Source of the DNA: Paracoccus sp. TOH | GTDB taxonomy: Bacteria; Pseudomonadota; Alphaproteobacteria; Rhodobacterales; Rhodobacteraceae | DNA: 64,000 nucleotides | Direction: 5' to 3' | NCBI RefSeq assembly: GCF_030388245.1 | Contig: NZ_CP098362.1 | Coordinates: 62,001-126,000, forward strand | Shown here: positions 1-9,238 of the stretch, in pieces | How the letters are laid out: the number at the start of each line of letters is the position of its first letter | Position numbering within the stretch: position 1 is the stretch's first letter | Program-made: the position numbers and the translations under genes | Notes under the pieces: generated by a model | What the model was told of the DNA's origin: nothing | What the model saw: the letters and a program-made list of their open reading frames with translations, nothing else | Databases searched by the model: none

Positions 1-18
1 ATGCGTGGCATGGTCCAT
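1..18 (-). CDS. start of an unidentified gene (partial, runs off the left edge)
   Basis: Only the first six codons are present (Met-Asp-His-Ala-Thr-His). The support is a strong ribosome-binding site: the complement of 25-32 reads AGAGGAGG, five to six bases before the ATG at 18. No function can be given. The gene lies downstream of aidB on the same strand, and the 106 bases between them hold nothing I recognise. Confidence 0.5.
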
Positions 19-124
19 TGGGAACCTCCTCTGCTTGTCCGGTTGAGGTTCTTCCAACCACCGCAGGGCCCAGATGTTCCATAACGCGGATGTGAGGCGC
101 GGCGCAGAGCCCCGGGAACGGCGG

Positions 125-1753
125 TCATTCGCCCAAGGGCAGGCCGCCGGCAAGCACGCTTTCGGCAAGCTCGGCGGGGATCGCGCCGGACAGCCGGCCG
201 CGCTCAGCCGTCAGCCGGGTGGCCACGAAAGCCTCGGCAACCGGGCCGGGGCCGGATTGCAGCAGGGCGGCGGCTGCCAGCAGCAGGGCGCTGCGCTCGG
301 CGAACCAGCGCGCCTCGGCCTCGGCCACGCCCCGGCTCCAGCGCGCCCGGTGCGCCGCCAGCGCGGCGTCATAGGCCCGGTCCAGGCCGGCCGCGGCATC
401 CAGCCGCGCGTTCAGCACCTCGGCAGCCAGCGGCTCGCGCGCCAGCGTCCGCAGCGCGTCGAGGCAGATCACGTTCCCCGCCCCCTCCCAGATGCCGTTC
501 AGCGGCGCCTCGCGATAGAGCATCGGCAGGGACGTGTCTTCGATATAGCCCGTGCCGCCCAGCACCTCCATCGCCTCGACCACCACCAGCGGGCAAAGCT
601 TGTTGGCCAGGTATTTCGCCAGCGCCACGCCGATGCGGGCAAAGGCGCGGTCCGCCTCGTCCGCGCCGTCGAAGGCCCGCGCCACCGACAGGCCAAGCGC
701 CAGGCTGCCCTGCCAGTCCAGCGCCAGGTCGGCCAGCACGGCGCGCATCAGCGGCTGGTCGATCAGCCGGCGCTGGAAGGCGCTGCGCTGCGCGGTCCAG
801 TGCCCGGCCTCGCGCAGCGCCGCCCGCATCAGCCCGACCGGCGCCATGGCGGTGTCGAGCCGGGTGTGATGCACCATCTCGACGATGGTGCGGATGCCGC
901 AGCCCTCCTCGCCCACCTGCCAGGCCAGTGCGCGGTGATATTCGATCTCGGCCGAGGCGTTCGAGCGGTTGCCGAGCTTGTCCTTGAGGCGCTGGATACG
1001 GATGCCGTTGCGGCCGCCCTCCAGCCAGCGCGGCATCAGGAAGCAGGTCAGCCCGCCCCCGGTCTGCGCCAGCGTCAGGAAACCGTCCGACATCGGCGCC
1101 GAGCAGAACCACTTGTGCCCGGTCAGCCGCCAGGCCTCGCCGTCGCGCTCGGCCCGCGTGGTGTTGGCGCGCACGTCCGAGCCGCCCTGCTTTTCCGTCA
1201 TCGCCATGCCCAGCGTCAGCCCGGCCTTCTGCGCCATCGGCCGGACCGAGGGATCGTATTGGCGCGACAGCAGTCCAGCGCGCCACTCGCCCGGCAGCGC
1301 GGCGCCCGAGATCACCGGGACGGCCGCATGGGTCATGGTCAGCGGGCAGCAATGCCCCGGCTCGACCTGGCTGGCCAGATAGACCATGGCCGCATGGGCC
1401 AGATGGCCGGCGGGGCCGCCCTCCCAGGCAACAGCGTGATAGCCGGCGGCGGTCGAAAGCCGCAAGAAGCGGTGATAGGCGGGATGAAAGCGCAACTCGT
1501 CCAGCCGCCGGCCGCCGCTGTCGAACAGCCGCAGTTCCGGCGGATTGCGGTTCGCGTCGCGCGCTGCCTCGCGCAGCTCGGCCCGGCCTAGGGCGGCACC
1601 GTAGCCGGCCAGCCCGGCCTGCGCCGCGCCGCTGCCGGCCAGGGCGGCGCGCAACGCCGGATCGTCCTGCCACAGGTCGCGGTCGCCGGGCGGCGCGGGC
1701 TGGTTCAGCACCTCATGCGTTTCCAGCTCCGCCGTCGCTTCAAGCGCTGTCAT
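125..1753 (-). CDS. aidB: AidB-type acyl-CoA dehydrogenase
   Basis: A 542-residue flavoprotein of the acyl-CoA dehydrogenase superfamily, matching E. coli AidB (about 541 residues) along its whole length. Recognisable blocks include THEVLNQPAPPGD at the N-terminus, NPPELR, MGMTEKQGGSDV (written MAMTEKQGGSDV here), KDKLGNRSNAS, EAMEVLGGTGY and IWEGAGNVICLDALR. AidB is induced in the adaptive response to alkylation in E. coli; it binds FAD and DNA, and its physiological substrate remains uncertain. I chose the ATG at 1753 rather than an upstream ATG at 1843 because GGGAGG lies seven bases before it and the protein then starts where the family does. It is divergent from the MoxR operon across a 164-bp gap in which I see no clear promoter. 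Confidence 0.93.
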   Translation of the reverse strand: MTALEATAELETHEVLNQPAPPGDRDLWQDDPALRAALAGSGAAQAGLAGYGAALGRAELREAARDANRNPPELRLFDSGGRRLDELRFHPAYHRFLRLSTAAGYHAVAWEGGPAGHLAHAAMVYLASQVEPGHCCPLTMTHAAVPVISGAALPGEWRAGLLSRQYDPSVRPMAQKAGLTLGMAMTEKQGGSDVRANTTRAERDGEAWRLTGHKWFCSAPMSDGFLTLAQTGGGLTCFLMPRWLEGGRNGIRIQRLKDKLGNRSNASAEIEYHRALAWQVGEEGCGIRTIVEMVHHTRLDTAMAPVGLMRAALREAGHWTAQRSAFQRRLIDQPLMRAVLADLALDWQGSLALGLSVARAFDGADEADRAFARIGVALAKYLANKLCPLVVVEAMEVLGGTGYIEDTSLPMLYREAPLNGIWEGAGNVICLDALRTLAREPLAAEVLNARLDAAAGLDRAYDAALAAHRARWSRGVAEAEARWFAERSALLLAAAALLQSGPGPVAEAFVATRLTAERGRLSGAIPAELAESVLAGGLPLGE

Positions 1754-1917
1754 GGCGTCCTCCCTTCGACTGCTGCGCGACCAGTCTAACCCATCCCACG
1801 CCCGTCGGACGAGTCCCGCGGCCGGCGGCCCGGCTTCACCCATTCGTCTGATACCAAGAAGAATTGCTTGGAAAACGCCACCGGCCTCGGGTGAAACTTC
1901 CCGCAGGGAGAAGAAAA

Positions 1918-2880
1918 ATGTCTCAGCTAGACCCCGTCGGGGCGGGCCCGGTCACCCGCCTTGCCGCAGATGTCGCCAGCGGCCTGGTCGGACACGAGCG
2001 CATGGCCGAGCGGCTGGTGATCGCCCTGCTGGCCGGCGGGCATGTGCTGCTGGAGGGCCCGCCCGGCATCGCCAAGACCCGCGCCGTCAAGCGGCTGGCC
2101 GCGCATCTGCCGGACAGCCATGCGCGCATCCAGTGCACGCCCGACCTGCTGCCCTCGGACCTGACGGGGACGCAGGTGTTCCGCGCCGACAGCGGCCGGT
2201 TCGATTTCGTGCCGGGACCGATCTTCCACACGCTGGTGCTGGTGGACGAGATCAACCGCGCACCCCCCAAGGTGCAGTCGGCGCTGCTGGAGGCCATGGC
2301 CGAAAGCCAGGTGACCACCGGCGGCGTGACCCGGGCGCTGCCCGACCCGTTCATGGTCGTCGCCACCCAGAACCCGATCGAGCACGAGGGCACCTTTCCG
2401 CTGCCCGAGGCGCAGATGGACCGTTTCCTGCTGCACCTGGCGCTGGACCTGCCCGACGCCGAGACCGAGCGCGGCATCCTCGACCTGGTCGAGGCCGAGG
2501 CGATCCGGCCCCCCGCCGCGCCGGCGCCGCCGGTCGGCACCGGCCAGATCCACGCCGCGCGCGAGGCGGTGGCCCGCGTGCACCTGGCCCCGGCGCTCAA
2601 GGATTACATCGTGCGGCTGGTGATGGCGACGCGGCCGGGCGGGGCGGTGGCGGAATGGGTCGAACATCCGGTCTCGCCCCGCGGCACGCTGGCGCTCGCG
2701 GCGGCGGTGCGGGCGCGGGCCTGGCTCGACGGCCGCGACCACGGCCTGCCCGAGGATGCCGAGGCGCTGGCCGAGGACGCGCTGGCCCATCGCCTGATCC
2801 CGAACTGGCAGGCGCTGGCCGAGGGGCGCTCGGGCCGCAGCCTGATCGCCGACGTCCTTCAGGCGGTGCGGCCGTGGTAG
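1918..2880 (+). CDS. moxR: MoxR family AAA+ ATPase
   Basis: A 320-residue AAA+ ATPase. The Walker A motif GPPGIAKT is at residues 47-54 and the Walker B core VLVDEIN at 107-113, followed by the family's conserved RAPPKVQSALLEAM and TQNPIEHEGTFPLPEAQMD blocks. MoxR ATPases act with VWA-domain proteins as chaperone-like machines for assembly or metal insertion in envelope or enzyme complexes. The start is the ATG at 1918 behind GCAGGGAGAAG; an in-frame ATG at 1864 has no such site. It heads an eight-gene run in which every junction overlaps. The stop codon lies inside the start region of the next gene, which suggests translational coupling. Confidence 0.95.
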   Translation: MSQLDPVGAGPVTRLAADVASGLVGHERMAERLVIALLAGGHVLLEGPPGIAKTRAVKRLAAHLPDSHARIQCTPDLLPSDLTGTQVFRADSGRFDFVPGPIFHTLVLVDEINRAPPKVQSALLEAMAESQVTTGGVTRALPDPFMVVATQNPIEHEGTFPLPEAQMDRFLLHLALDLPDAETERGILDLVEAEAIRPPAAPAPPVGTGQIHAAREAVARVHLAPALKDYIVRLVMATRPGGAVAEWVEHPVSPRGTLALAAAVRARAWLDGRDHGLPEDAEALAEDALAHRLIPNWQALAEGRSGRSLIADVLQAVRPW

Positions 2881-3725
2881 CGATGGCGGCGGCGCTGGAC
2901 CGGACCGGCCTGCGGCTGACCGCGGCCGAACTGATGGCGCTGCGCCCGCCGGCCCGCACGGCGCGGCCGCGCCCGGCCAGCCGCCGGCCCGGCGCCATCC
3001 CGGCCCGCATCGCCGGCCAGGGCATGGACCTGCGCGAGATCCGCGCCTTCGCCGACGGCGACGACCCGCGCCGCATCGACCCGGCCGCCACCGCCCGCAC
3101 CGGCCATCTGCATGTCCGCAGCTTTCACGAGGATCGCGACGACAGCACCCTGTTGATCGCCGATTTCCGCCGGCCGATGCTGTGGGGCACCGGCGCGGCG
3201 CTGCGCTCGGTCCGCGCCGCGCGGCACCTGGCGGTGCTGGGCTGGCGTGCCGTCGCCCGCGGCGGCTCGCTGGGCCTGCTGGTCGCGGGGGACGAGGCGC
3301 CGGCCAGCCTGGCCCCGGCGACCGGCAGCGCACAGATGCAGGCCGTGGCCGGGCTGCTGGCGCGCTGCCACGATGCCGCGCTGCTGCGGACGGCGGCGGG
3401 CCATGATCCGACCCCGCTGGCGCCGGTGCTCGCCCGCGCCCTGCGGCTGGTCCCGGCCGGCGGGCGCGTGCACCTGGCGACCGGCCCGGATGGCCTTCTC
3501 GGCACCGAGGCGGCGCTGACCCGTCTGGCGCAAGGCCGCCGGGTCGAGATCCACCTGCTGCTTGACCCGCTGGAAACCGCGCCGCCGCGCCCGGCGCTGG
3601 CGGTCAGCGATGGCGCGGCCAGCCGCTTCGGCCGGCTGGCGCCCTTCGACCCGCAACCGCTGCTGGCGCATCTGCGGCAGCTCGGCGCCAGCCCGCATCT
3701 GGTCCCGCCCGATGACGCAGGATGA
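2874..3725 (+). CDS. DUF58 domain protein of the MoxR/Bat operon
   Basis: About 283 residues. The N-terminal half carries the DUF58 signature: GMDLREIRAFADGDDPRRID followed by HVRSFHEDRDDSTLLIADF. DUF58 proteins almost always sit next to MoxR ATPases and are VWA-related scaffold partners. I prefer the GTG at 2874, seven bases after AGGCGG, over the ATG at 2883, which has no ribosome site at usable distance; the difference is three residues. It overlaps the end of moxR by seven bases and the next gene by 14 bases. Confidence 0.88.
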   Translation: MVAMAAALDRTGLRLTAAELMALRPPARTARPRPASRRPGAIPARIAGQGMDLREIRAFADGDDPRRIDPAATARTGHLHVRSFHEDRDDSTLLIADFRRPMLWGTGAALRSVRAARHLAVLGWRAVARGGSLGLLVAGDEAPASLAPATGSAQMQAVAGLLARCHDAALLRTAAGHDPTPLAPVLARALRLVPAGGRVHLATGPDGLLGTEAALTRLAQGRRVEIHLLLDPLETAPPRPALAVSDGAASRFGRLAPFDPQPLLAHLRQLGASPHLVPPDDAG

Positions 3726-4050
3726 GCTGATCGCCGTCCTGGCCCCCAGCCGGCTGCCGGCGACCCTGCTGAACCCCGGCTGGCGCGAATTCCTCGCCCT
3801 GTTCGGGCTGGGGCTGCTGCTGGCGCTGCTGCTCGCCGCCCTGCTTTCGCCGCTGCTGGTGCGCCGCGTCTCGCGCCGGGCCCGCATCCGCGCCACCCGC
3901 GGCATGCCCCCGCAGGACCGGCTGCTGGCCATCGCCCGCATCCTGGGCCGGCTGCCCGAACCGCTGCGCCCCGCCGCCTACGGCGCCGCTGCCGCCCCCG
4001 ACGAGGCCGAGATCGAGCGCATCGCCCTGCGCCGCGGACGGGTCCGATGA
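3712..4050 (+). CDS. DUF4381-like small membrane protein
   Basis: A 112-residue protein with one strong membrane segment (about residues 25-47, rich in Leu and Ala) followed by a basic cytoplasmic tail containing RRVSRRARIRATRG and an RLLAIARILGRLPEPLRP segment. Size, topology and its place between the DUF58 and VWA genes fit the DUF4381 family of MoxR/Bat operons. Its role is unknown; it may anchor the complex in the membrane. The start overlaps the DUF58 stop and its own stop overlaps the next ATG as ATGA. Confidence 0.8.
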   Translation: MTQDELIAVLAPSRLPATLLNPGWREFLALFGLGLLLALLLAALLSPLLVRRVSRRARIRATRGMPPQDRLLAIARILGRLPEPLRPAAYGAAAAPDEAEIERIALRRGRVR

Positions 4051-5009
4051 CCCTGGCCTTTCCCTTGGCGCTGCTGTTGCTGCCGCTGCCGCTGCTGGTC
4101 CGGCTGCTGCCACCGCTGGGCGCACGGGGTGGATTGCGGGTGCCGGGCCATGTCTTCGCCAGCGTCAGCGACCGAAGCGCCGGCCGCTCGGGCCTGGTGC
4201 TGGCGGTGCTGGCCTGGGTGGCGCTGGTGGTGGCACTGGCCGGGCCGGGCATCAGTCGGCAAAGCCCGATGCTGCCCGCCTCGGGCCGCGATATCGTGCT
4301 AGCGCTGGATCTGTCGGGCAGCATGGCCAAGCAGGATTTCGCGCTGGACGGCCAGCCGATCTCGCGCCTTGATGCGGTCAAGCGCGTGGCCTCGCGCTTT
4401 GTCGCGGCCCGCAAGGGCGACCGGATCGGGCTGGTGATCTTCGGCGAGCGCGCCTATTTCGCCCAGCCGATCACCTTCGACGTCGCCGCCGTGGCCCAGG
4501 CCATCGACGAGGCGCAGATCGGCATTTCCGGCAAAGCCACCGCGATCTCGGACGGGCTGGGCCTGGCCCTGCGGCGGCTGGCGCAAAGCCGCGCGCCGAC
4601 GCGGATCGTGGTGCTGCTGTCGGACGGCATCGACACCTCGGGGCAAGTGGGCGCGGTGGATGCGGCGCGGCTGGCGGCACGGCACGGCATCCGCATCCAC
4701 ACCATCGCGCTTGGCCCCGACGATCTGGAAACCCGGCCCAAAGCCCGCGACGCCGTGGATGCCCGCACCCTGCGCGAAGTCGCCGAGGCCGCCGGCGGCA
4801 CCAGCTTCCGCGTGCGCGGCATGACGGACCTGGCCCGGATGGCCGCGACGCTGGACGCGCTGGAGCCCAACCCCTCGGACCGCCCGCCGCTGCGCTACTG
4901 GCAATCGCTGTGGATCTGGCCTGCCCTGCTGGCGCTGGCGGCGCTGCTGGCCATGGCCGGCAGGGGCGTGTGGACCGGCGCAGGGCCCGGCGGCAGGGGG
5001 CGGCCATGA
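4047..5009 (+). CDS. VWA domain membrane protein, BatA-like
   Basis: A 320-residue protein with membrane helices near residues 3-22 and 48-67, a von Willebrand A domain (about 80-260), and a C-terminal helix (about 285-305). The metal-ion-dependent adhesion site DLSGS is at residues 88-92, with the later LLSDGIDTSG motif also present, so the divalent-metal site looks intact. BatA-type proteins work with MoxR ATPases; the client here is not evident. ATGA overlaps join it to both neighbours. Confidence 0.92.
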   Translation: MTLAFPLALLLLPLPLLVRLLPPLGARGGLRVPGHVFASVSDRSAGRSGLVLAVLAWVALVVALAGPGISRQSPMLPASGRDIVLALDLSGSMAKQDFALDGQPISRLDAVKRVASRFVAARKGDRIGLVIFGERAYFAQPITFDVAAVAQAIDEAQIGISGKATAISDGLGLALRRLAQSRAPTRIVVLLSDGIDTSGQVGAVDAARLAARHGIRIHTIALGPDDLETRPKARDAVDARTLREVAEAAGGTSFRVRGMTDLARMAATLDALEPNPSDRPPLRYWQSLWIWPALLALAALLAMAGRGVWTGAGPGGRGRP

Positions 5010-5887
5010 TCCTGCTGCGCCCCTGGTGGCTGGCGGCACTGCCGCTGCTTGCGCTGGTCGCCGCCTGGCTGTGGCGGCGCGGGCCCGAGGCCGGCGGCTG
5101 GCAGACGGTGCTGCCGGCGCCGATGCTGGCGGGATTGGCGGCGCTTGGCTGGCTGGACGCGGGCGGGCGGCTGGCGCGGATGCTGCCGCTGGCCGGCGCG
5201 GCGGCGCTGGTGCTGGGCCTGTCGGGCCCGGCGCTGCCGCGCGACGACGCGCCGGTCTTTGCGCAAAGCGATGCGGTGCTGCTGGCGCTGGACCTGTCGG
5301 CCTCGGTCGCCGGGGGCGCGCAGGCGCAGGGGTTGAAGGACGCGCAGGCCGCCGCCGCGCAGCTGATCGCCGGGCTTGCCGGCCGGCCGGTCGGGTTGAT
5401 CCTCTATGCGCGCGAGGCCTATGCCGCCGCCGCGCCGACCACCGATCCGCAGGTGCTGGAAAGCCTGATCGCGGTGCTGGACCCCCAGACCCTGCCCGAC
5501 AAGGGCAGCAACCCCGCCGCCGCCATGGCGCTGGCCGGGCAGATGCTGGCCGGGACGGAACGCGCCGACCTGGTGCTGGTCTCGGATGGCGGCGGGGCGG
5601 GCGACCCTGCGGCGCTGGCCGAGGCGGAACGGCTGCGCGCCTCTGGCATCGGCCTTTGGGCATTGACGCTGCGGGGCGAACGCGGCCTGGACGAGGCGGG
5701 GCTGCGCGGGCTTGCCCTTGAAGGGCTGGCCCCCGCCACCACGCCGCAAACGGTCATTGCCGGGCTGGGCCGCTCGGGTCTGGCCACCGATCCGATGCTG
5801 GCGGGGCTGCGCTACCGCGATCTCGGGCCGCTGGTCGCGGCGCTGGCACTGCTGCCGCTGCTCATCCGCTTCCGGAGGCAGTCATGA
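5006..5887 (+). CDS. VWA domain membrane protein, BatB-like
   Basis: A 293-residue paralogue of the preceding gene. It has two N-terminal hydrophobic stretches (about residues 5-22 and 56-78), a VWA domain with MIDAS motif DLSAS at 96-100 and VSDGG further on, and a C-terminal membrane helix ending in RFRRQS. Paired BatA and BatB VWA proteins are typical of this operon type and probably form a heteromer in the inner membrane facing the periplasm. The ATG at 5006 overlaps the previous stop by four bases. Confidence 0.92.
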   Translation: MILLRPWWLAALPLLALVAAWLWRRGPEAGGWQTVLPAPMLAGLAALGWLDAGGRLARMLPLAGAAALVLGLSGPALPRDDAPVFAQSDAVLLALDLSASVAGGAQAQGLKDAQAAAAQLIAGLAGRPVGLILYAREAYAAAAPTTDPQVLESLIAVLDPQTLPDKGSNPAAAMALAGQMLAGTERADLVLVSDGGGAGDPAALAEAERLRASGIGLWALTLRGERGLDEAGLRGLALEGLAPATTPQTVIAGLGRSGLATDPMLAGLRYRDLGPLVAALALLPLLIRFRRQS

Positions 5888-6495
5888 AGCCGTGGCTGAT
5901 CCTGGCCCTGGCACTTGGCTGCCTGGCGCTGGCGGGGCCGCTGGCGCTGGGGCGGCTGGCGCTGGCGGCCGGCCTGCCGCGGCTGGCCGCGCCGCTGCTC
6001 TCCGACCCGGCGGAGCGGGGCGTGGCTCTGTATCGTGCCGGCGATTACGCGGCGGCCGATGCGGCCTTTGCCGATGCGGGCCGGACCCAGACCTACAATC
6101 GCGGCCTGAGTCTGGCGGCGACCGGCGATTACCTGTTGTCGCAGGCCTATTTCGACGCCGTGCTGTTCTCGAACCCCGCCGATGCCGAGGCGCGGCGCAA
6201 CCGCGACCTGGTCGCCGCCATGGTGCCGCCCGAAACCGGCGACAGCATCGCGCCCGGCCGCATCGCCGGGGCCGGCGGCCTCGGCCCGGGCGAGGAGACC
6301 GCGGCCACCACCGCCGGCATCCTTGCCATCCACTGGAAGCGGGACGTCGATGCAAGGGGCATCGCCGCCAGCGACGCCTGGCTGGCCACCATCCCCGACG
6401 ATCCGGGCGAATTCCTGAAGCTGCGGCTGAAGGCGGAATACGACCGCCGCGCCGCCCTGGGCCTGATCCGCCCGGCCGAGGGCGAGCCATGGTAA
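5884..6495 (+). CDS. TPR-type protein of the Bat operon (BatC-like)
   Basis: A 203-residue protein with an N-terminal hydrophobic signal or anchor (about residues 4-32) and a short tetratricopeptide-like region (about 43-105), containing RGVALYRAGDYAAADAAF and LAATGDYLLSQAYF. Position and size match the BatC/BatE TPR components that accompany BatA and BatB. It probably mediates protein-protein contacts at the periplasmic face. ATGA overlap with the gene before and a seven-base overlap with the gene after. Confidence 0.8.
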   Translation: MKPWLILALALGCLALAGPLALGRLALAAGLPRLAAPLLSDPAERGVALYRAGDYAAADAAFADAGRTQTYNRGLSLAATGDYLLSQAYFDAVLFSNPADAEARRNRDLVAAMVPPETGDSIAPGRIAGAGGLGPGEETAATTAGILAIHWKRDVDARGIAASDAWLATIPDDPGEFLKLRLKAEYDRRAALGLIRPAEGEPW

Positions 6496-7658
6496 GACGC
6501 CCGCCCTTATTCCTGGTCCCCCTGTGGGCGCTTCTGCTGCTGGCACTGCCGGCGGCGGCGCAGGACAGCCTGCGCCTGATCCTGCCCAAGATGCAGCCGG
6601 TGGTGGGCGAGATGATCCCGGTCACCATCCGCGGCGAATATACCGGCTGGATCGCGCTCGAGGAGATGACCTTTCCCGATTCCGCCGGTTACGACTGGAT
6701 CCAGCTCGGCCCCGACGAATGGCGCGACGAACGGGTCGAGGGCCGGTCCCGCCGCATCTTCCAACGCCATGTGGCGGTGTTCGCCCGCCGCCCGGGCAGT
6801 CTGGAGATTGGCCCGGTCAGCCATCACCTGACCAAGGCCGAGGGCAATGCCCGCCTGCCGGCCGAGGTGATCGCACCCCCCGTCTCGATCGACGTGCAGC
6901 CCTATCCGGCGCCCGGCACGCCGCTGGTGACGCGCAGCCTGAAGGTCACCGACGAGCTGTCGGGCGACCCGGCCCGGATCAGCGACGACCAGACCATCCT
7001 GCGCCGCATCACCCTGACCGCCGAGGGCACCATGGCCCATCTGCTGCCGCCGCGCCCCGAGCTGCGCGAGCGCTGGCTGATCAGCTTCACCGCCCCCGAA
7101 CGCCGCGAGACCCGGCTGACCGAGCGCGGCCCGGTCGCCTTCGTGCAATGGGAATGGCACCTGCGGCCGATCACCGGCGAACAGGGCACGCTGCCGTCGA
7201 TGCGGTTTTCCTGGTTCGACGCCAACAAGCGCGAGATGCGCGGCGACATCACCCGGCCGATTCCCTTCGGCTATGGCAAGCAGTCCGAAAATCTGGGCGG
7301 CGCGGCGATGGTGCCCAGGGGCCTGGCCTGGCAGGCGCTGGCCGCCCTGGCCGCGGGCTGCCTGGCCGGTCTGGCGCTGCTGCTGCGGGATCGCGGCTTC
7401 AGGCCGGTCCGGGGCCTGCAGCGCCTCTGGCACCGGCTGAGGCCCAACCGCGCCCTGCCGGCGCTGCGTGCCGCGGCGCGCGGCGACGACCTGTTCGCCC
7501 TGCGCCGCGCGGCCGAGGATTATGTCCGGGCCGAGAGCCAGGCGGGCCGCCAGCCGCGCCCGACCGCGATTGCGCGTCTGGACGCGGCGCTGTTCGGCCC
7601 GGTGCCGGCGCCGGATTTCGACCGCGCCGGCTTCCTGCGCGAACTGACCGGACGCTGA
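6489..7658 (+). CDS. BatD-like protein
   Basis: A 389-residue exported protein. It has a clear signal peptide (LFLVPLWALLLLALPAAAQ, cleavage near residue 24), a periplasmic beta-rich region with the family-typical VGEMIPVTIRGEY and RRIFQRHVAVFARRPG segments, a single membrane helix near 280-303, and a cytoplasmic tail. This is the BatD layout. It closes the operon. Its stop lies only six bases from the stop of the convergent aminotransferase gene, leaving no room for a conventional terminator. Confidence 0.85.
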   Translation: MVRRPPLFLVPLWALLLLALPAAAQDSLRLILPKMQPVVGEMIPVTIRGEYTGWIALEEMTFPDSAGYDWIQLGPDEWRDERVEGRSRRIFQRHVAVFARRPGSLEIGPVSHHLTKAEGNARLPAEVIAPPVSIDVQPYPAPGTPLVTRSLKVTDELSGDPARISDDQTILRRITLTAEGTMAHLLPPRPELRERWLISFTAPERRETRLTERGPVAFVQWEWHLRPITGEQGTLPSMRFSWFDANKREMRGDITRPIPFGYGKQSENLGGAAMVPRGLAWQALAALAAGCLAGLALLLRDRGFRPVRGLQRLWHRLRPNRALPALRAAARGDDLFALRRAAEDYVRAESQAGRQPRPTAIARLDAALFGPVPAPDFDRAGFLRELTGR

Positions 7659-7664
7659 CCGGGA

Positions 7665-8963
7665 TCAGGCGGCGGCGCGGCGCATGGCGGCGGCCTCGAT
7701 CGCGGCTTCCAGGATGTCCAGCGCCTCCTCCAGCTGTGCCTGCGGGATGGTCAGCGGCGGCAGCAGGCGGATGACGTTGTAGCGGGTGCCGCAGGACAGC
7801 AGGATCAGCCCGCGTGTCTCGGCCTCGGCCACGATGGCAGCGGTCAGGGCCGCGTCGGGCGCATTGCTGGCCCGGTCCGTCACCAGCTCGAAGGCGTTCA
7901 TGGCGCCCAGGCCGCGCACATCGCCGATGCATTCCATGCCCTGCCGCGCCGCGATGGCGGCCAGGCGGGCGCGGATCGTCTCGCCGATGTCGGCGGCGCG
8001 TTCGCAAAGCCCCTCCTCCCCGATCACGTCCAGCACCGCATGGGCGGCGGCCACGGCCAGCGGGTTGCCGGCATAGGTGCCGCCGATCCCGCCCGGAGGC
8101 GCCGCATCGACGATCTCGGCCCGGCCGGTGACGGCCGAAAGCGGGAAGCCGCCGGCCAGCCCCTTGGCCATGGTCACCAGGTCGGGCACCACGCCGGAAT
8201 GCTGGAAGCCGAACATGCGGCCGGTGCGCGCCATGCCGGCCTGCACCTCGTCGCCGATCAGCACGATACCGTGCCGGTCGCAGATCGCGCGCAAGGCACG
8301 CAGGAAACCGGCAGGGGCGATATTGAAGCCGCCCTCGCCCTGCACCGGCTCGATGATCATCGCCGCGATGCGCTCGGGATCGACGGACGAGGCAAACAAT
8401 CGCTCAATATGCTGAACGGCATCCGCCTCGGATATGCCATGGAAGGCGTTCGGGAAGGGCGCATGCAAGATCTCGGCCGGCATGGCGCCGAAGCCCTTCT
8501 TATAGGGCGCGACCTTGCCGGTCAGGGCCATGCCCAGCAGCGTGCGGCCGTGGAAGGCGCCGGAAAAGGCGATGATGCCCGAACGGCCGGTATGGGCCCG
8601 CGCCATCTTCACCGCATTCTCCACCGCCTCGGCGCCAGTGGTGACCAGCATGGTCTTCTTGGCGAAATCGCCCGGCGTCGCGGCATTCAGCCGCTCGGCC
8701 AGCCGGACATACCCTTCATAGGGCGCGACATGGAAACAGGTATGGGTAAAGGACTCGGCCTGGCGGGCGACGGCGGCCATGATCCGCGGATGGCGATGGC
8801 CGGTATTGTTCACCGCGATGCCGGCGGCGAAGTCGATGAAGCGGCGCCCATCGGCATCCCACAGCTCGGCATTTTCGGCACGGGTGGCAAAGATGCCGCG
8901 CGTCGCGACCCCCTGCGCCACAGCGGCGCTCTTGCGGGCGATAAGATCGGTATTGCTGGTCAT
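7665..8963 (-). CDS. gabT: class-III aminotransferase, probably 4-aminobutyrate:2-oxoglutarate
   Basis: A 432-residue PLP enzyme of the omega-aminotransferase (class III) family. Visible features are DGRRFIDFAAGIAVNNTGHRHP, the PLP-phosphate region TTGAEAVENAVKMARA, the cofactor-binding IGDEVQAGMARTG, and the Schiff-base lysine in TMAKGLAGGFPLSAV. Length and motifs fit GabT, which makes succinate semialdehyde from GABA; a related omega-amino acid substrate cannot be excluded. No gabD or regulator is adjacent. The start is the ATG at 8963 behind AGGGGG; an upstream ATG at 8993 in the same frame lacks a good site. Confidence 0.88.
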   Translation of the reverse strand: MTSNTDLIARKSAAVAQGVATRGIFATRAENAELWDADGRRFIDFAAGIAVNNTGHRHPRIMAAVARQAESFTHTCFHVAPYEGYVRLAERLNAATPGDFAKKTMLVTTGAEAVENAVKMARAHTGRSGIIAFSGAFHGRTLLGMALTGKVAPYKKGFGAMPAEILHAPFPNAFHGISEADAVQHIERLFASSVDPERIAAMIIEPVQGEGGFNIAPAGFLRALRAICDRHGIVLIGDEVQAGMARTGRMFGFQHSGVVPDLVTMAKGLAGGFPLSAVTGRAEIVDAAPPGGIGGTYAGNPLAVAAAHAVLDVIGEEGLCERAADIGETIRARLAAIAARQGMECIGDVRGLGAMNAFELVTDRASNAPDAALTAAIVAEAETRGLILLSCGTRYNVIRLLPPLTIPQAQLEEALDILEAAIEAAAMRRAAA

Positions 8964-8988
8964 GCAGGCCCCCTGATTCTTCCAGGAA

Positions 8989-9017
8989 GACATAGCATCG
9001 CTCAATATCTTGCGCAA
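8989..9017 (-). promoter_or_regulatory. possible promoter for the aminotransferase gene
   Basis: On the minus strand a TTGCGC box (9012-9017) and a TATGTC box (8989-8994) are separated by 17 bases, and a TG precedes the second box like an extended -10. It lies in the 275-bp gap between fahA and gabT, which otherwise holds nothing I recognise. This is weak evidence from sequence alone. Confidence 0.3.
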
Positions 9018-9238
9018 TGGGTTTCGCCAAGCCCGACCTGCCCGCGCGGGCTTTCTCTGCCCGACCATGAGGCGGGCGGGGGCCGTATCCGGATCGGCGA
9101 CCATGAACGCCGCTCGCGCGGGCTGCGGCGATGGCGGCGCTGCACGGCAAGTGGCCGGACGCCTCCGCTCAAAGTCCAGCCTTCGGCCCCCAGCGGGAGC
9201 CGCGGCCGGCAGGGATAGCCAGCCATGCGGCGCGGCGC

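Noticed and set aside
1754..1917. Promoters in the aidB-moxR gap
   Set aside because: I could not find a -35/-10 pair on either strand that I would trust.
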